Below are positions 28,678-36,920 of a DNA stretch of 42,508 nt, in pieces. Position numbers and translations under genes: made by a program. This DNA is from Immundisolibacterales bacterium. GTDB lineage: Bacteria; Pseudomonadota; Gammaproteobacteria; HK1. The stretch covers positions 1 to 42,508 of the forward strand of contig JAPOPW010000049.1 in the NCBI GenBank assembly GCA_026712715.1, in the 5' to 3' direction. How positions within the stretch are numbered: the first letter of the stretch is position 1; every line of letters starts with the position of its first letter. A model generated the notes under the pieces. The model saw only the letters and a list, made by a program, of their open reading frames with translations, was not told the DNA's origin and ran no database searches.

Positions 28678-28840
28678 CCCGGACCGTGCATCCTAGAAGT
28701 GACTGGAGGTAGTGTCAACAAGTTGTGGTGTGGTGGGACATCAGCCAATCCTGCGGTGGAGCGGCGGCAACGGCCGGCGCGAGGCCTGCCGGACGGACGA
28801 TGCGCTAGACTTCTCCTCGTACACCCTTCCGGGGATTCGC

Positions 28841-29650
28841 GTGCGGCCGGAACGCCCGAGTGGAGCTGGGAGAGACCTCGGAGACTGGCACCGGAGCACG
28901 CCCGGGAGCCTCGTTCTCGATACCGAGTGCCGTCGCCTCGGCCTTCTGCTCGCCAATGTCTTTGGCTACCACCTGCTACTCCTGGGGTCGGATGACTATC
29001 TCTCCATCCTCCATTTCGCACGGGTCCAGCACTGCACCCGTCTCGAGGCGCCGTCCCTGGGGGCGCCGGCCATGCCGATGCCGGGGGCCGGCGCGGCGCC
29101 GCCGCATTCGACTATCAAAGGAGTTGCCGGGGCGATGCCCGTGGCGTCGGACAGCGTGGACATCGTCGTCCTTCCCCACGTGCTCGAGTTCGAGAGAGAC
29201 CCCCACGGCCCACTGCGCGAGACCGAGCGGGTGCTCGTTCCGGAGGGACACGTAATCGTTGCCGGGTACAACGCCGTCGGTCTGTTGGGCGCGTGGAACC
29301 TCGTGCGTCGCCGTGAGGCCCCGTGGAACGGACGCTTCTACACGGCGTCACGGGTGCGGGACTGGCTCTCCGTCCTCGGCTTCGATACCGTCGCGAGCGA
29401 GGGCTGCTTCTTTCGTCCACCGCTTCGAAGCGACCGGGTTATGCGCAGCCTCAGGGTCTTCGAGACGGCCGGGCCCCGGTTCTGGCCGCGCCTGTGTGGC
29501 ACGTGGTTCCTCGTCGCGCGCAAGCGTACGGCCACTCTGACCCCCTTGCGACCACGCTGGCGCGCGCGGCGGAAGGCGATCCGGGAGGCGGGACTCGCCG
29601 GGCCGGCCATGAGTGGAAGATGTTCCTGTTCCGCGGACGACGCGGCCTGA
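28841..29650 (+). CDS. SAM-dependent methyltransferase domain protein
   Basis: A 269-residue class I methyltransferase-like protein. The typical acidic and motif IV region is [24 protein letters not shown], followed by [16 protein letters not shown]. The N-terminal glycine loop is poorly conserved ([14 protein letters not shown]). This is the uncharacterised proteobacterial family that commonly sits next to rnhA and dnaQ, as here, in other genomes. The start is uncertain: GTG 28841 gives the usual length, while ATG 28712 adds 43 residues without family likeness. The C-terminus is Arg-rich. The partner substrate is unknown. Confidence 0.78.
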   Translation: MRPERPSGAGRDLGDWHRSTPGSLVLDTECRRLGLLLANVFGYHLLLLGSDDYLSILHFARVQHCTRLEAPSLGAPAMPMPGAGAAPPHSTIKGVAGAMPVASDSVDIVVLPHVLEFERDPHGPLRETERVLVPEGHVIVAGYNAVGLLGAWNLVRRREAPWNGRFYTASRVRDWLSVLGFDTVASEGCFFRPPLRSDRVMRSLRVFETAGPRFWPRLCGTWFLVARKRTATLTPLRPRWRARRKAIREAGLAGPAMSGRCSCSADDAA

Positions 29651-29658
29651 GCCCGCCC

Positions 29659-30141
29659 ATGTCTGCGCTGGTCGAGATCTACACCGATGGCTCGAGCCTC
29701 GGCAATCCGGGTCCGGGCGGTTGGGCCGCCCTGCTTCGCTTTCGGGACCGGGAACGCGAAATCGGGGGTCGCGAGCCCCACACGACGAACAACCGCATGG
29801 AGCTGCTGGCCGCCATCCACGGACTCGAGACGCTGCGGCGTCCGTGCCGGGTACGGCTCGTGACCGACTCGACCTACGTACGCGACGGCATTACCCGCTG
29901 GATCGCCGGATGGAAGCGCCGCGGTTGGCGCACGGCGGGCGGCGGTCGGGTCAAGAACGTCGATCTCTGGCAGCGTCTGGACGCAGCGGCTTCCGGGCAC
30001 GAAGTCGACTGGGTGTGGACGCGCGGCCATAGCGGGCATCCGGAGAACGAGCGGGTCGATCGGCGCGCTCGAGCGGAGGCGGCCGCCGTCGGCACCGGCG
30101 GCGGGCCGACGGTCCCGCCCGCGACCGGCGTGTCCGGCTGA
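29659..30141 (+). CDS. rnhA: Ribonuclease HI
   Basis: A 160-residue enzyme that cuts the RNA strand of RNA-DNA hybrids. All catalytic residues fall at the E. coli positions: Asp10 (YTDGS), Glu48 (RMELL), Asp70 (TDSTYV), His124 (RGHSGH) and Asp134 (ERVDRRAR). ATG 29659 gives the exact canonical N-terminus. The last 18 or so residues form a Gly/Pro-rich tail. The neighbours, a methyltransferase gene upstream and a dnaQ-type gene downstream, form a widespread gene order. Confidence 0.96.
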   Translation: MSALVEIYTDGSSLGNPGPGGWAALLRFRDREREIGGREPHTTNNRMELLAAIHGLETLRRPCRVRLVTDSTYVRDGITRWIAGWKRRGWRTAGGGRVKNVDLWQRLDAAASGHEVDWVWTRGHSGHPENERVDRRARAEAAAVGTGGGPTVPPATGVSG

Positions 30142-30170
30142 GCCGGGCTGACCGGACGAACGCCGCCTCG

Positions 30171-30875
30171 ATGCGCCGGGTCGTTCTCGACACGGAGACC
30201 ACGGGACTCGATCCGGCCGCGGGGCATCGCGTGATCGAAGCCGCCGCGCTCGAGCTCGTGGACCGCCGCCTCACCGGCGCCGCGTTCCATCGGCGCTTCG
30301 ATCCGGAACGCGAGGTCGACGAAGGGGCCGAACGGGTGCATGGCATGTCGTACGCGGAGCTCGCGAGCCAACCGAAGTTCGCGGAGCTCGCGCAGGAGCT
30401 TCTCGCATTCCTCGAGGGCGCCGAGCTCATCATTCACAACGCACCGTTCGATCTCGGGTTCCTCGATGCGGAGCTCACCCGCTGCGGGCGGGCGCCGTTG
30501 ACCGGAAGTCTCCCGGTCCTGGATACCCTCGAGCTCGCTCGGCGCCGGCACCCCGGCCAGCGCAACAGCCTCGACGCGCTCTGCGTTCGCTACGGTGTGG
30601 ACGGCTCGCGGCGCACCGTTCACGGCGCGCGTCTCGACGCGGAGCTGCTGGCCGAGGTGTATCTCGCGATGACCGGCGGCCAGACGCGCATGGACCTCGC
30701 TCCCGCCGCAGCGCGCGTTCACCGGACCCGGCGCGAGGAGCGCCTCGCGCTTCGTGTCGTTCGGGCGACCGATGAAGAGCTCGCGCGGCACGAGGCCCGG
30801 CTGGACGAGCTCGATCGCGCCGCCGGGGGAGCCTGTCTCTGGCGCGAGGCGGCTCGCGGCGCGGTGGAGCCCTGA
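30171..30875 (+). CDS. dnaQ: DNA polymerase III epsilon subunit (3'-5' exonuclease)
   Basis: A 234-residue DEDDh exonuclease, the proofreading subunit of DNA polymerase III. Catalytic residues are Asp7 and Glu9 (VLDTETTG), Asp94 (HNAPFDLGF), His151 and Asp156 (HGARLDAELL). The C-terminal 60 residues are the variable tail that binds the alpha subunit. The ATG start gives MRRVVLDTETTGL as in E. coli DnaQ. It follows rnhA by 29 bp, and shared regulation is likely. Confidence 0.94.
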   Translation: MRRVVLDTETTGLDPAAGHRVIEAAALELVDRRLTGAAFHRRFDPEREVDEGAERVHGMSYAELASQPKFAELAQELLAFLEGAELIIHNAPFDLGFLDAELTRCGRAPLTGSLPVLDTLELARRRHPGQRNSLDALCVRYGVDGSRRTVHGARLDAELLAEVYLAMTGGQTRMDLAPAAARVHRTRREERLALRVVRATDEELARHEARLDELDRAAGGACLWREAARGAVEP

Positions 30876-30970
30876 CGCCGCAACCGAAGCATCCCGTGCC
30901 CTTTCATTCGGGTCCTTTCGCCACTTCGGCCTGCAACCGGAACCCGGCGTTGCCCGCACCACGGACCGGC

Positions 30971-30999
30971 TGGCCATTCTCGCTTGTGGCCGGTACGAT
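30971..30999 (+). promoter_or_regulatory. Possible promoter before the membrane micropeptide gene
   Basis: TGGCCA (30971-30976) and TACGAT (30994-30999) are spaced 17 bases apart, about 60 bases before the micropeptide ATG. Both hexamers match the consensus at four of six positions. Confidence 0.35.
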
Positions 31000-31059
31000 C
31001 CGGGCAGGAGGCGCACCCCTTGGAGGGAGGCCTTCGGTCAAGGCAGCAGGGGAGAGCCC

Positions 31060-31137
31060 ATGAACCCATTGGAAAGCATCTGGGGGACCATCATCACGGG
31101 CGTCGTGCTCGCGTTGATCCTCGTCGCCATTTTCTAG
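31060..31137 (+). CDS. 25-residue single-helix membrane micropeptide
   Basis: The ATG at 31060 follows a good GGGGAG ribosome site and encodes 25 residues: MNPLESIWG then a fully hydrophobic stretch (IITGVVLALILVAIF) to the TAG at 31135. It is a single transmembrane helix with a tiny polar head, like the accessory peptides of respiratory or transport complexes (CydX, CcoQ, KdpF types). It lies 76 bp upstream of a PuuD-like membrane protein on the same strand, its most likely partner. The frame is open far upstream, but the ribosome site and abrupt change to a membrane sequence favour the short form. Confidence 0.6.
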   Translation: MNPLESIWGTIITGVVLALILVAIF

Positions 31138-31213
31138 GGCCGGGCAGGACGCCGGCGGAATCGGCCTTCGGGGCCGGCTTGGTTGTGAGGAATCTCCAAC
31201 GGAGGTAGGCAAA

Positions 31214-31732
31214 GTGGAATTCGTACTTTCCATCGAGCGCTGGATACATTTTCTTTCGGGAGTGACCTGGATCGGTCTGCTCTACTACTTCAACTTCGTC
31301 CAGGTGCCGGCCATCGCCGAGGCCAATGCCGACAAGGGCGGGCCCGGTCCGGCCGCGATCAACAAGTACGTTGCGCCGCGCGCCCTGCTCTGGTTCCGAT
31401 GGGCGGCGGTGGTGACCTGGGTATCCGGTGCCCTCTACCTGATGGGGTCGTGGGGCTTCGTCGACGCGTTTACCCTCGGGGCGACCATGGACGAGCCTTC
31501 GAAGCCGGTTCAGATCATCGGCGTCGGCGCCTGGCTGGGCACCATCATGCTGTTCAACGTCTGGGTGCTCATCTGGCCCAACCAGAAGAAGGTTCTCGGA
31601 ATCGTCGCGGCGTCGGACGACGAGAAGAACCGGGCTCGAAGGACGGCCCTCCTCGCATCGCGCACCAATACGATGCTCTCGATTCCCATGCTCCTGTTCA
31701 TGGGCGGGGCGTCTCACGGGTTGCCGTTCTAG
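31214..31732 (+). CDS. PuuD-like (Urate_ox_N) integral membrane protein
   Basis: A 172-residue protein with four predicted membrane helices. The start MEFVLSIERWIHFLSGVTWIGLLYY, with His12 in the first helix, and the pattern W-I-G-L-L-Y-Y-F-N-F match the membrane domain of urate hydroxylase PuuD. Here it stands alone, lacking the cytochrome c domain of full PuuD. GTG 31214 is well placed after GGAGGTAGGC. Such stand-alone proteins are common in marine proteobacteria; the function is unproven, and a haem-binding redox role is possible. A strong hairpin follows the stop codon. Confidence 0.82.
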   Translation: MEFVLSIERWIHFLSGVTWIGLLYYFNFVQVPAIAEANADKGGPGPAAINKYVAPRALLWFRWAAVVTWVSGALYLMGSWGFVDAFTLGATMDEPSKPVQIIGVGAWLGTIMLFNVWVLIWPNQKKVLGIVAASDDEKNRARRTALLASRTNTMLSIPMLLFMGGASHGLPF

Positions 31733-31738
31733 TCGTCC

Positions 31739-31773
31739 GGGCGCGGGGCGGGTCGCGTGCCCGCCCCGCGCCC
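31739..31773 (+). terminator. Perfect 14-bp GC hairpin between the PuuD-like gene and surE
   Basis: GGGCGCGGGGCGGG (31739-31752) and its exact complement (31760-31773) flank a 7-base loop, 7 bp after the PuuD-like stop codon. There is no U-run, so it may end transcription with help or protect the upstream mRNA. It argues against the in-frame upstream surE start at 31757, which lies inside the hairpin. Confidence 0.6.
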
Positions 31774-31828
31774 CGATTCCGGCCCGGACGCGGTGTCTCC
31801 GGCCGCGCGCGAGGCCGGGACGCGTCCG

Positions 31829-32593
31829 ATGCGAATCCTGCTCAGCAATGACGACGGCTACCGGGCGCCGGGGCTCCTGTGCCTGTGGCGGGTCCTCTCC
31901 AGGCGCTGGGAGGTGACGGTGGCCGCCCCCGACCGCGACCGGAGCGGGGCGAGCAACTCCCTGACCCTGCGCAATCCCCTGCGGGCGGAACGCCGTGAGG
32001 ATGGGTTCATCGTGGTCGAGGGAACCCCCACCGATTGCGTCCATCTCGCGCTCACCGGACTGCTCGAACAGGACCCGGACATCGTCGTGTCCGGAATCAA
32101 CGCGGGGGGCAATCTCGGGGACGACGTCCTGTATTCGGGGACCGTGGCGGCGGCGCTCGAGGGCCGGCACCTGGGCCTCCCGGCAATGGCGGTCTCGCTG
32201 GTGGGAAGGAACCCGCAGTGTTACGAGACGGCCGCCGCGGTGGTAGAACGGTTCCTCGGCGAGCTCGAGCACGGCTTCATCCCGTCCGGCACGGTTCTCA
32301 ACGTGAACGTTCCGGATCTCCCGCCGGAACGGATCGCCGGCACGCGGGTGACCCGGCTCGGTCACCGGCACCGCTCCCGCCCCGCCGTTGCGGGCCGGGA
32401 CCCCTCCGGCGAGCGCATCTACTGGTTCGGTGAAGCGGGTTCGGCCCGCGACAACGCACCGGATACCGACTTTCACGCGGTCGAACAGGGTTTCGTGTCG
32501 GTGACGCCGATCCATGCCGACCTCACCCGGCACCGTGCGCTGGACACCATTTCGTCGTGGGTCGGGAAGCTCACCATCGGCAACGGAACCTGA
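31829..32593 (+). CDS. surE: 5'/3'-nucleotidase SurE
   Basis: A 254-residue metal-dependent nucleotidase that dephosphorylates nucleoside monophosphates. The N-terminus MRILLSNDDG carries the metal ligands Asp8 and Asp9; RSGASNSLTL gives the ligand Ser, and VSGINAGGNLGDD gives the Asn in the characteristic SurE loop. ATG 31829 matches the family start. In gammaproteobacteria surE is usually followed by pcm, nlpD and rpoS; here an nlpD-like gene overlaps its 3' end directly and pcm is absent. Confidence 0.95.
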   Translation: MRILLSNDDGYRAPGLLCLWRVLSRRWEVTVAAPDRDRSGASNSLTLRNPLRAERREDGFIVVEGTPTDCVHLALTGLLEQDPDIVVSGINAGGNLGDDVLYSGTVAAALEGRHLGLPAMAVSLVGRNPQCYETAAAVVERFLGELEHGFIPSGTVLNVNVPDLPPERIAGTRVTRLGHRHRSRPAVAGRDPSGERIYWFGEAGSARDNAPDTDFHAVEQGFVSVTPIHADLTRHRALDTISSWVGKLTIGNGT

Positions 32594-33330
32594 CCCGCCT
32601 TTTCGTCCTGGGTCTCGTGCTGCTGTTCGCGGGCGGCTGCGGGGTGCTGTCAGGGAGCGCGCGGGCGCCCGCGTCGGTGCGGGACGTCACCCTGGCGGAG
32701 CCGGGCGGCGGCCCGCCGCGCTCGGTGCACGTGGTCCGGCCGCGCGAGACCCTGTCCGCGATCGCGTGGCGATATGGTCTCGACTACCGTTCCGTCGCGC
32801 GCTGGAATCGCATCGCTCCTCCCTATGTGATCTTTCCGGGTCAGCGGCTCGCGTTGCGTGGCGCCGGCGCGCCCGCGGCCCACGCACCGGCGGCCCGCAC
32901 GGACGCCGGTTCGGGCAGCGGACGGAAGCGCGCAGCGCCGGCGGCGCCCGTTTCCGTTCCGGCCGGGGGTTGGACCTGGCCCGCGAAGGGGCGGTTGATC
33001 GGCGGCTTCGGCAAGGGGGACCGGGGCGGAATCGACATCGCGGGACAGCGGGGACAGCCGGTGGTGGCCGCACGCGACGGCCGGGTCGTCTATACCGGAA
33101 GCGGCCTCGTCGGCTACGGCCGCCTCGTCATCATCAAGCACGCCGGACGTTTGCTCACCGCGTATGGCCACAACGATCGCATCCTCGTCAAGGAGGGCCA
33201 GACGGTGCGTGCCGGTCACCAGGTCGCCGAAATGGGAAGCACCGGTGCGGAGCGGGTCAAGCTCCACTTTGAGGTCCGACGAGAAGGAAAACCGTTGAAT
33301 CCGTTGAAATTTCTTCCTCGTCGGAGTTGA
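32557..33330 (+). CDS. nlpD: NlpD-like lipoprotein (LysM plus degenerate LytM domain)
   Basis: A 257-residue outer-membrane lipoprotein candidate. A hydrophobic leader ends in the lipobox FAGGC (Cys28), followed by one LysM domain (about 57-101, HVVRPRETLSAIAWRYG) and a LytM/M23 domain (about 145-250). The zinc ligands are not kept: the first His region reads RGGIDIAG and the last reads KLHFEVR instead of HxH, as in NlpD and EnvC, which activate amidases rather than cut peptidoglycan. GTG 32557 overlaps surE by 37 bases; no better start is visible. Likely role: activating AmiC during cell separation. Confidence 0.88.
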   Translation: MGREAHHRQRNLTRLFVLGLVLLFAGGCGVLSGSARAPASVRDVTLAEPGGGPPRSVHVVRPRETLSAIAWRYGLDYRSVARWNRIAPPYVIFPGQRLALRGAGAPAAHAPAARTDAGSGSGRKRAAPAAPVSVPAGGWTWPAKGRLIGGFGKGDRGGIDIAGQRGQPVVAARDGRVVYTGSGLVGYGRLVIIKHAGRLLTAYGHNDRILVKEGQTVRAGHQVAEMGSTGAERVKLHFEVRREGKPLNPLKFLPRRS

Positions 33331-33394
33331 CCTGCACCCCGGCCGCGATGGGTGGTCGGGGTTGCCGGTCCCGCGCACCGGGTCGCCTCGGGAG

Positions 33395-33763
33395 CTACCC
33401 GATGGGGAGGAGGCCCGCAACCACCTCGCGGTTCTCGGAGGCGAGCACGTTGAAGGTCCGGCATGCCGCGGCGGTGTCCATCACCTCGAGCCCGAGACCG
33501 CTCTCGACGAAGGGGCGAAGAAGCTCGGGAGGCGGAAACTGCTGGCGGGCGCCGGTCCCGAGCAGGACCACTTCCGGTCCGTGCGAGATGATCCGCCGAA
33601 CGTTTCCCTCGTCGAGATCGGCGAGCACGGCCGGCGACCAGGTCTCCACCGTTCCGTCCGCGCAGACGATGACGCCCTGGCGCACGATGCGGTCGCCGAT
33701 CGCGAAGTAGCCCGGTCCGTACGAGGTGATTCGGGTCGTCGCGCCGTCCGCGTGCAGCTTCAT
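33395..33763 (-). CDS. Mth938-like domain protein (NDUFAF3/DUF498 family)
   Basis: A 122-residue protein of the Mth938 fold. It shows [14 protein letters not shown] near the start, [12 protein letters not shown] in the middle, and [20 protein letters not shown], the core of the family. Bacterial members are uncharacterised; the mitochondrial relative NDUFAF3 helps complex I assembly. It is transcribed against nlpD and divergent from adk, with 70 bp between start codons. Confidence 0.88.
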   Translation of the reverse strand: MKLHADGATTRITSYGPGYFAIGDRIVRQGVIVCADGTVETWSPAVLADLDEGNVRRIISHGPEVVLLGTGARQQFPPPELLRPFVESGLGLEVMDTAAACRTFNVLASENREVVAGLLPIG

Positions 33764-33794
33764 CGTCCATCTCCGGGGGAGGGCGCTCGGCCCG

Positions 33795-33800
33795 TATAAT
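33795..33800 (+). promoter_or_regulatory. -10 element for adk
   Basis: A perfect TATAAT, 33 bases before the adk ATG in the short divergent gap. A recognisable -35 is not present at the right spacing. Confidence 0.5.
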
Positions 33801-33833
33801 CCGCCGCTGGTCGTTCACGGCAAGCGGTCGCGC

Positions 33834-34484
33834 ATGCGCATCATCCTACTCGGCGGTCCGGGCTCGGGCAAAGGCACCCAGGCCGGCTTTCTCACCCGGC
33901 ACTTCGGCATTCCCCAGGTCTCGAGCGGGGACATGCTCCGGGCCGCGGTGCGCGAGGGCACGGAGCTCGGCCGCAAGGCGAAGGGAATCATGGAAGCGGG
34001 CGAGCTCGTGCCGGACGACCTGATCGTCGCCATGGTCAGCGAACGGCTCGATCGTCCGGACTGCGCCGAAGGGTTCGTGCTGGACGGGTTCCCGCGGACG
34101 ATCCCGCAGGCCGAGGCGCTGCGCGACGCGGGGGTCGGGGTCGATACGGTGATCGAGATAGCCGTCGACGACGAAGAGATCGTGTTGCGGATGAGCGGTC
34201 GGCGCGTCCATCCGGCCTCGGGTCGCGTCTACCATGCCGTCCACCACCCGCCGCGGGTGGAGGGCCGGGACGACGAGACCGGGGAGGAACTCATCCAGCG
34301 GGCCGACGATCGCGAGGACACCGTTCGCACCCGCCTTGCCGTCTACCGCGAGCAGACCGAGCCGCTCGTCGACTTCTACCGGGCGCATGCCGGCCGCGGG
34401 GAGCTTCGTTACGCGCGAATCGACGGCACCGGCGAGGTCGAGGAGGTCCGCGCTCGGACCATCGACGCGGTGCGCCCGGGCTGA
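33834..34484 (+). CDS. adk: Adenylate kinase
   Basis: A 216-residue enzyme interconverting ATP, AMP and ADP. P-loop GGPGSGKGT is at 7-15; [10 protein letters not shown] binds [12 protein letters not shown] follows; and the LID domain ([23 protein letters not shown] onward) is the long zinc-free type of gammaproteobacteria, close to E. coli in length and sequence. ATG 33834 gives [14 protein letters not shown] exactly as expected. The frame is open 36 codons upstream, overlapping the promoter. A hairpin overlaps the stop codon. Confidence 0.97.
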   Translation: MRIILLGGPGSGKGTQAGFLTRHFGIPQVSSGDMLRAAVREGTELGRKAKGIMEAGELVPDDLIVAMVSERLDRPDCAEGFVLDGFPRTIPQAEALRDAGVGVDTVIEIAVDDEEIVLRMSGRRVHPASGRVYHAVHHPPRVEGRDDETGEELIQRADDREDTVRTRLAVYREQTEPLVDFYRAHAGRGELRYARIDGTGEVEEVRARTIDAVRPG

Positions 34485-34494
34485 GTCCCCGGGC
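34474..34494 (+). terminator. Hairpin overlapping the adk stop codon
   Basis: GCCCGGG (34474-34480) pairs exactly with CCCGGGC (34488-34494); the TGA stop lies in the 7-base loop. A short T-containing tract follows (CGCCCGTTTCTCG). Possible intrinsic terminator. Confidence 0.45.
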
Positions 34495-34751
34495 CGCCCG
34501 TTTCTCGTAGACGGCGACTCGGGCATTCCGCCGGGTCGGCCGAAGGTGATGTCCGACATCGGTCCCGCGTCCCCCTCCCCGGCGACTCGCGGCCTCGGAG
34601 CGCATGACCCCGATCCACCCCGTCGGCCCGCGGAGCGAGCCGCATGCGGCCGCGGTGCCGAGGGGCGGAACCGGCCGCTCCGGCGCCGCTGGTCGATTGC
34701 GGCGGCAGTTCGGGCATGGAACAATACCGCGCCACCCGAGAGGCGACTCCC

Positions 34752-35312
34752 GTGATCGATCCAGACGGCTACCGGCCAAGTGTCGGGATGGTCGTGTCCA
34801 ACCGGCAGCGAATGGTTGTCTGGGCCCGACGGATCGGGCGTCGGGATGCTTGGCAGTTCCCCCAGGGCGGCATCCACCACGGCGAGACCCCCGAAGATGC
34901 GCTCTTTCGAGAGCTGTACGAAGAGCTCGGGCTCCGGCGCGATTCGGTGGAGGTGCTCGGCGCCACGGCCGGCTGGCTCCGCTACGACATTCCCCGGCAG
35001 TTCCTTCGCCGCGATCAGGATCCCGTGTGCATCGGGCAGAAACAGCGGTGGTTTCTCCTGCGGCTCCTGTCGGACGACGGCGCAATCCGGATCGACGCCC
35101 ATTCCAGGCCGGAGTTCGACCGCTGGCGCTGGGTGGACTACTGGTCCCCGGCGCGCGAGGTCGTGTTCTTCAAGCGGGTCGTCTACCGTCGCGCGCTCGG
35201 CGAGCTGGCGCCGATCCTCGGCGTGGACCGCCGGCCGGTCGGCGGACATCCTCCGCCGTGCACCCGCCGTCGCTCGGGCTCGCGCTGGCCGCGCACGTCT
35301 CGCTCCGGCTGA
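34752..35312 (+). CDS. rppH: RNA pyrophosphohydrolase
   Basis: A 186-residue Nudix hydrolase that removes pyrophosphate from mRNA 5' ends and so starts their decay. The start [15 protein letters not shown] is the classic RppH opening, fixing GTG 34752 over the upstream in-frame ATG 34716. The Nudix box runs from Gly39 with Glu45 and RELYEELGL at 53-61. WAPVDYW-like WRWVDYWSP and [14 protein letters not shown] near the end are also RppH features. A variable 20-residue tail follows. The nearest upstream gene is adk, 267 bp away. Confidence 0.94.
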   Translation: MIDPDGYRPSVGMVVSNRQRMVVWARRIGRRDAWQFPQGGIHHGETPEDALFRELYEELGLRRDSVEVLGATAGWLRYDIPRQFLRRDQDPVCIGQKQRWFLLRLLSDDGAIRIDAHSRPEFDRWRWVDYWSPAREVVFFKRVVYRRALGELAPILGVDRRPVGGHPPPCTRRRSGSRWPRTSRSG

Positions 35313-35330
35313 CTCCTCTCGGGGGTGCTC

Positions 35331-35798
35331 ATGAAACACGAAGCCGAAGACCCGTCCTTCGAACCGGACTGGGAGATTCCACTTACGGTCACGGTGACCG
35401 CCGCGTCGGTCATCGATACCGTGTTCGCCACCGCGTACTCCGTGCATACCGGCGCCGAGTCCTGCGTGAACTCCGAGCTCGCGGTCGCGGACATCGTGGC
35501 ACCGGACGACAACGGGGGAAACTTCAGCCGTTACGTGGAGCAGGAGTACGCGGACGACTCCGATCCGGAGGCCATGTGGCATGACTGGACGGTGGAGCTC
35601 AAGGTCGGTGAGACCTTCGTCGTCGGTCACTGGTGGGCGCGCACGTCGGGGAGCCCGGCCGATTGGGAATGGTGCGCACGGGAGGCCGAGCAGGCGTTCC
35701 GGCAGGCTTCTCTCTTCGTCGGCAAGCGAGTGCGCAAGGGCATCGTCGTCGAGCACACCTCCTGGTCCTCGGAGCGCGGCCCGCGCGTGCACCACTGA
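35331..35798 (+). CDS. Hypothetical protein, soluble, acidic
   Basis: A 155-residue protein with no family that I recognise. It has no signal peptide or membrane segment. The first half contains alternating hydrophobic strands (IPLTVTVTAASVIDTVFATAYSV), and the middle is very acidic and aromatic (DDSDPEAMWHDWTVELKVG; VGHWWARTSGSPADWEW), then a helix and a basic end. ATG 35331 or the GTG two codons earlier may be used; a GGGGGTG lies before both. It follows rppH by 18 bp and could share its transcript. Codon use matches the chromosome, so it looks native. Confidence 0.65.
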   Translation: MKHEAEDPSFEPDWEIPLTVTVTAASVIDTVFATAYSVHTGAESCVNSELAVADIVAPDDNGGNFSRYVEQEYADDSDPEAMWHDWTVELKVGETFVVGHWWARTSGSPADWEWCAREAEQAFRQASLFVGKRVRKGIVVEHTSWSSERGPRVHH

Positions 35799-35985
35799 CC
35801 CTGCCTTCGCCCGGGCGGGCGCCACGGCCTCGTGTGCCGTCCGCCGTCGCGTCCCGCCGGTCGGGTCCGGGGTGTGGTTTTCGAGATCGCGGCCCCAACG
35901 CACCCTTCCCCGGGTCCACGAGGCGCGTGCCCGGCAGGCGCTTCCGGGCCCCGGTGTGACCGCGCTTCCACGGCCGGGCGGAGCG

Positions 35986-35991
35986 TAGAAT
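35986..35991 (+). promoter_or_regulatory. Putative -10 element for the dsbC-like gene
   Basis: TAGAAT lies 31 bases before the ATG at 36023, within a 224-bp gap that otherwise contains no gene that I can support. No good -35 is visible. Confidence 0.35.
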
Positions 35992-36022
35992 GGCGGCGGA
36001 TCTTTCGAGCGGGGGTAATGCG

Positions 36023-36748
36023 ATGCGAATCGGCGGATGGCTCGCGGGCGTGGCGGCGCTTGCGCTCGCCTCGGTGAACGTCCCGGCGGGAGCCGGCGAA
36101 GTCCCCGAAACGGTCCGGAACGCGGTGCAGCGCCTGGTGGGCACGGCCGCCGTCGAGACCGCGCGCGCATCGCCGGTGCCCGACTTCTTCGAGGTCCGCG
36201 CGGCGGGAGAGATCCTCTACGTGAGCGCGGACGGGCGCTACCTCTTCCACGGAAACCTCTACGCGGTCGCGGAGCGGCGCAATCTCACCGAGGATGCCCG
36301 CCGCGAGGTGCGCCGGGACGTGCTTGGCGGCCTGGAAGAGGACTCCCTCATCGTGTTCGCTCCAGCCGGCGAAACGAAGCACCGGCTCACCGTGTTCACC
36401 GATGTCGACTGTCCGTACTGCGCGAAATTTCATCTGGAAGTACCTGATCTCAATTCGGCCGGTGTCGAGGTACGATACGCCGCCTGGCCGCGTACCCCCC
36501 CCGGCACCGAGAGCCACGATCGCTCGATCTCGGTCTGGTGCGCCGGCGACCGGCACCGGGCGATGACCGATGCCAAGGCCGGGCGGGATATCGCGCACGC
36601 CTCCTGCCCGAACCCGGTGCAGGAGCACTACGAGACGGGAAGGCGGCTCGGCGTCGAAGGAACCCCGACCCTGTTCACCGAGGACGGAACCGTCTTCGGC
36701 GGATACGTTCCCTTCCGCGAGCTCGTGCGCCGGCTCGAGCAGGGATAG
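36023..36748 (+). CDS. Thiol:disulfide interchange protein DsbC/DsbG-like
   Basis: A 241-residue periplasmic disulfide isomerase. The signal peptide covers about residues 1-25 (ending PAGAGE). The N-terminal dimerisation domain (about 26-85) contains YVSADGRYLFHGNLY, typical of DsbC. The thioredoxin-fold domain has the active site C130-P-Y-C133 (FTDVDCPYCAKFH), a structural pair C173/C195, and the cis-proline loop GTPTLF (T214-P215). The CPYC (rather than CGYC) motif differs from E. coli DsbC and is seen in DsbG and many other homologues. ATG 36023 is chosen to start the signal peptide. A small membrane protein gene follows 9 bp later. Confidence 0.9.
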   Translation: MRIGGWLAGVAALALASVNVPAGAGEVPETVRNAVQRLVGTAAVETARASPVPDFFEVRAAGEILYVSADGRYLFHGNLYAVAERRNLTEDARREVRRDVLGGLEEDSLIVFAPAGETKHRLTVFTDVDCPYCAKFHLEVPDLNSAGVEVRYAAWPRTPPGTESHDRSISVWCAGDRHRAMTDAKAGRDIAHASCPNPVQEHYETGRRLGVEGTPTLFTEDGTVFGGYVPFRELVRRLEQG

Positions 36749-36757
36749 CCCTGCGCA

Positions 36758-36919
36758 ATGCGGGTCATTCTCACCATCCTCGGGGTCATCGCGGTGCTCC
36801 TGTGGCTGGGGGTGGAGCTTCGCGGGCGCATGCGCGACGTGTCGACACTGTGCTTCGGCCTCGCGGCGATCTGCGCGGTATTGCTCGTCGGGGCGTTCTT
36901 CGGCATCTACGGAGCGTGA
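36758..36919 (+). CDS. 53-residue two-helix membrane protein
   Basis: The ATG at 36758 opens a 53-codon gene: MRVILTILGVIAVLLWLGVEL forms one membrane helix, RGRMRD a short positively charged loop, and LCFGLAAICAVLLVGAFFGIYGA a second helix. It starts 9 bp after the dsbC-like stop and ends 1 bp before the boxC ATG, so it is translationally linked to both. No family is recognised. Its size and coupling suggest a membrane accessory, though for which neighbour is unclear. Confidence 0.65.
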   Translation: MRVILTILGVIAVLLWLGVELRGRMRDVSTLCFGLAAICAVLLVGAFFGIYGA

Positions 36920-36920
36920 G

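Noticed and set aside
28712..28840. Upstream extension of the methyltransferase gene to ATG 28712
   Set aside because: The added residues show no family likeness, and the region should contain promoters for the divergent MltD-like and methyltransferase genes; kept only as an alternative start.
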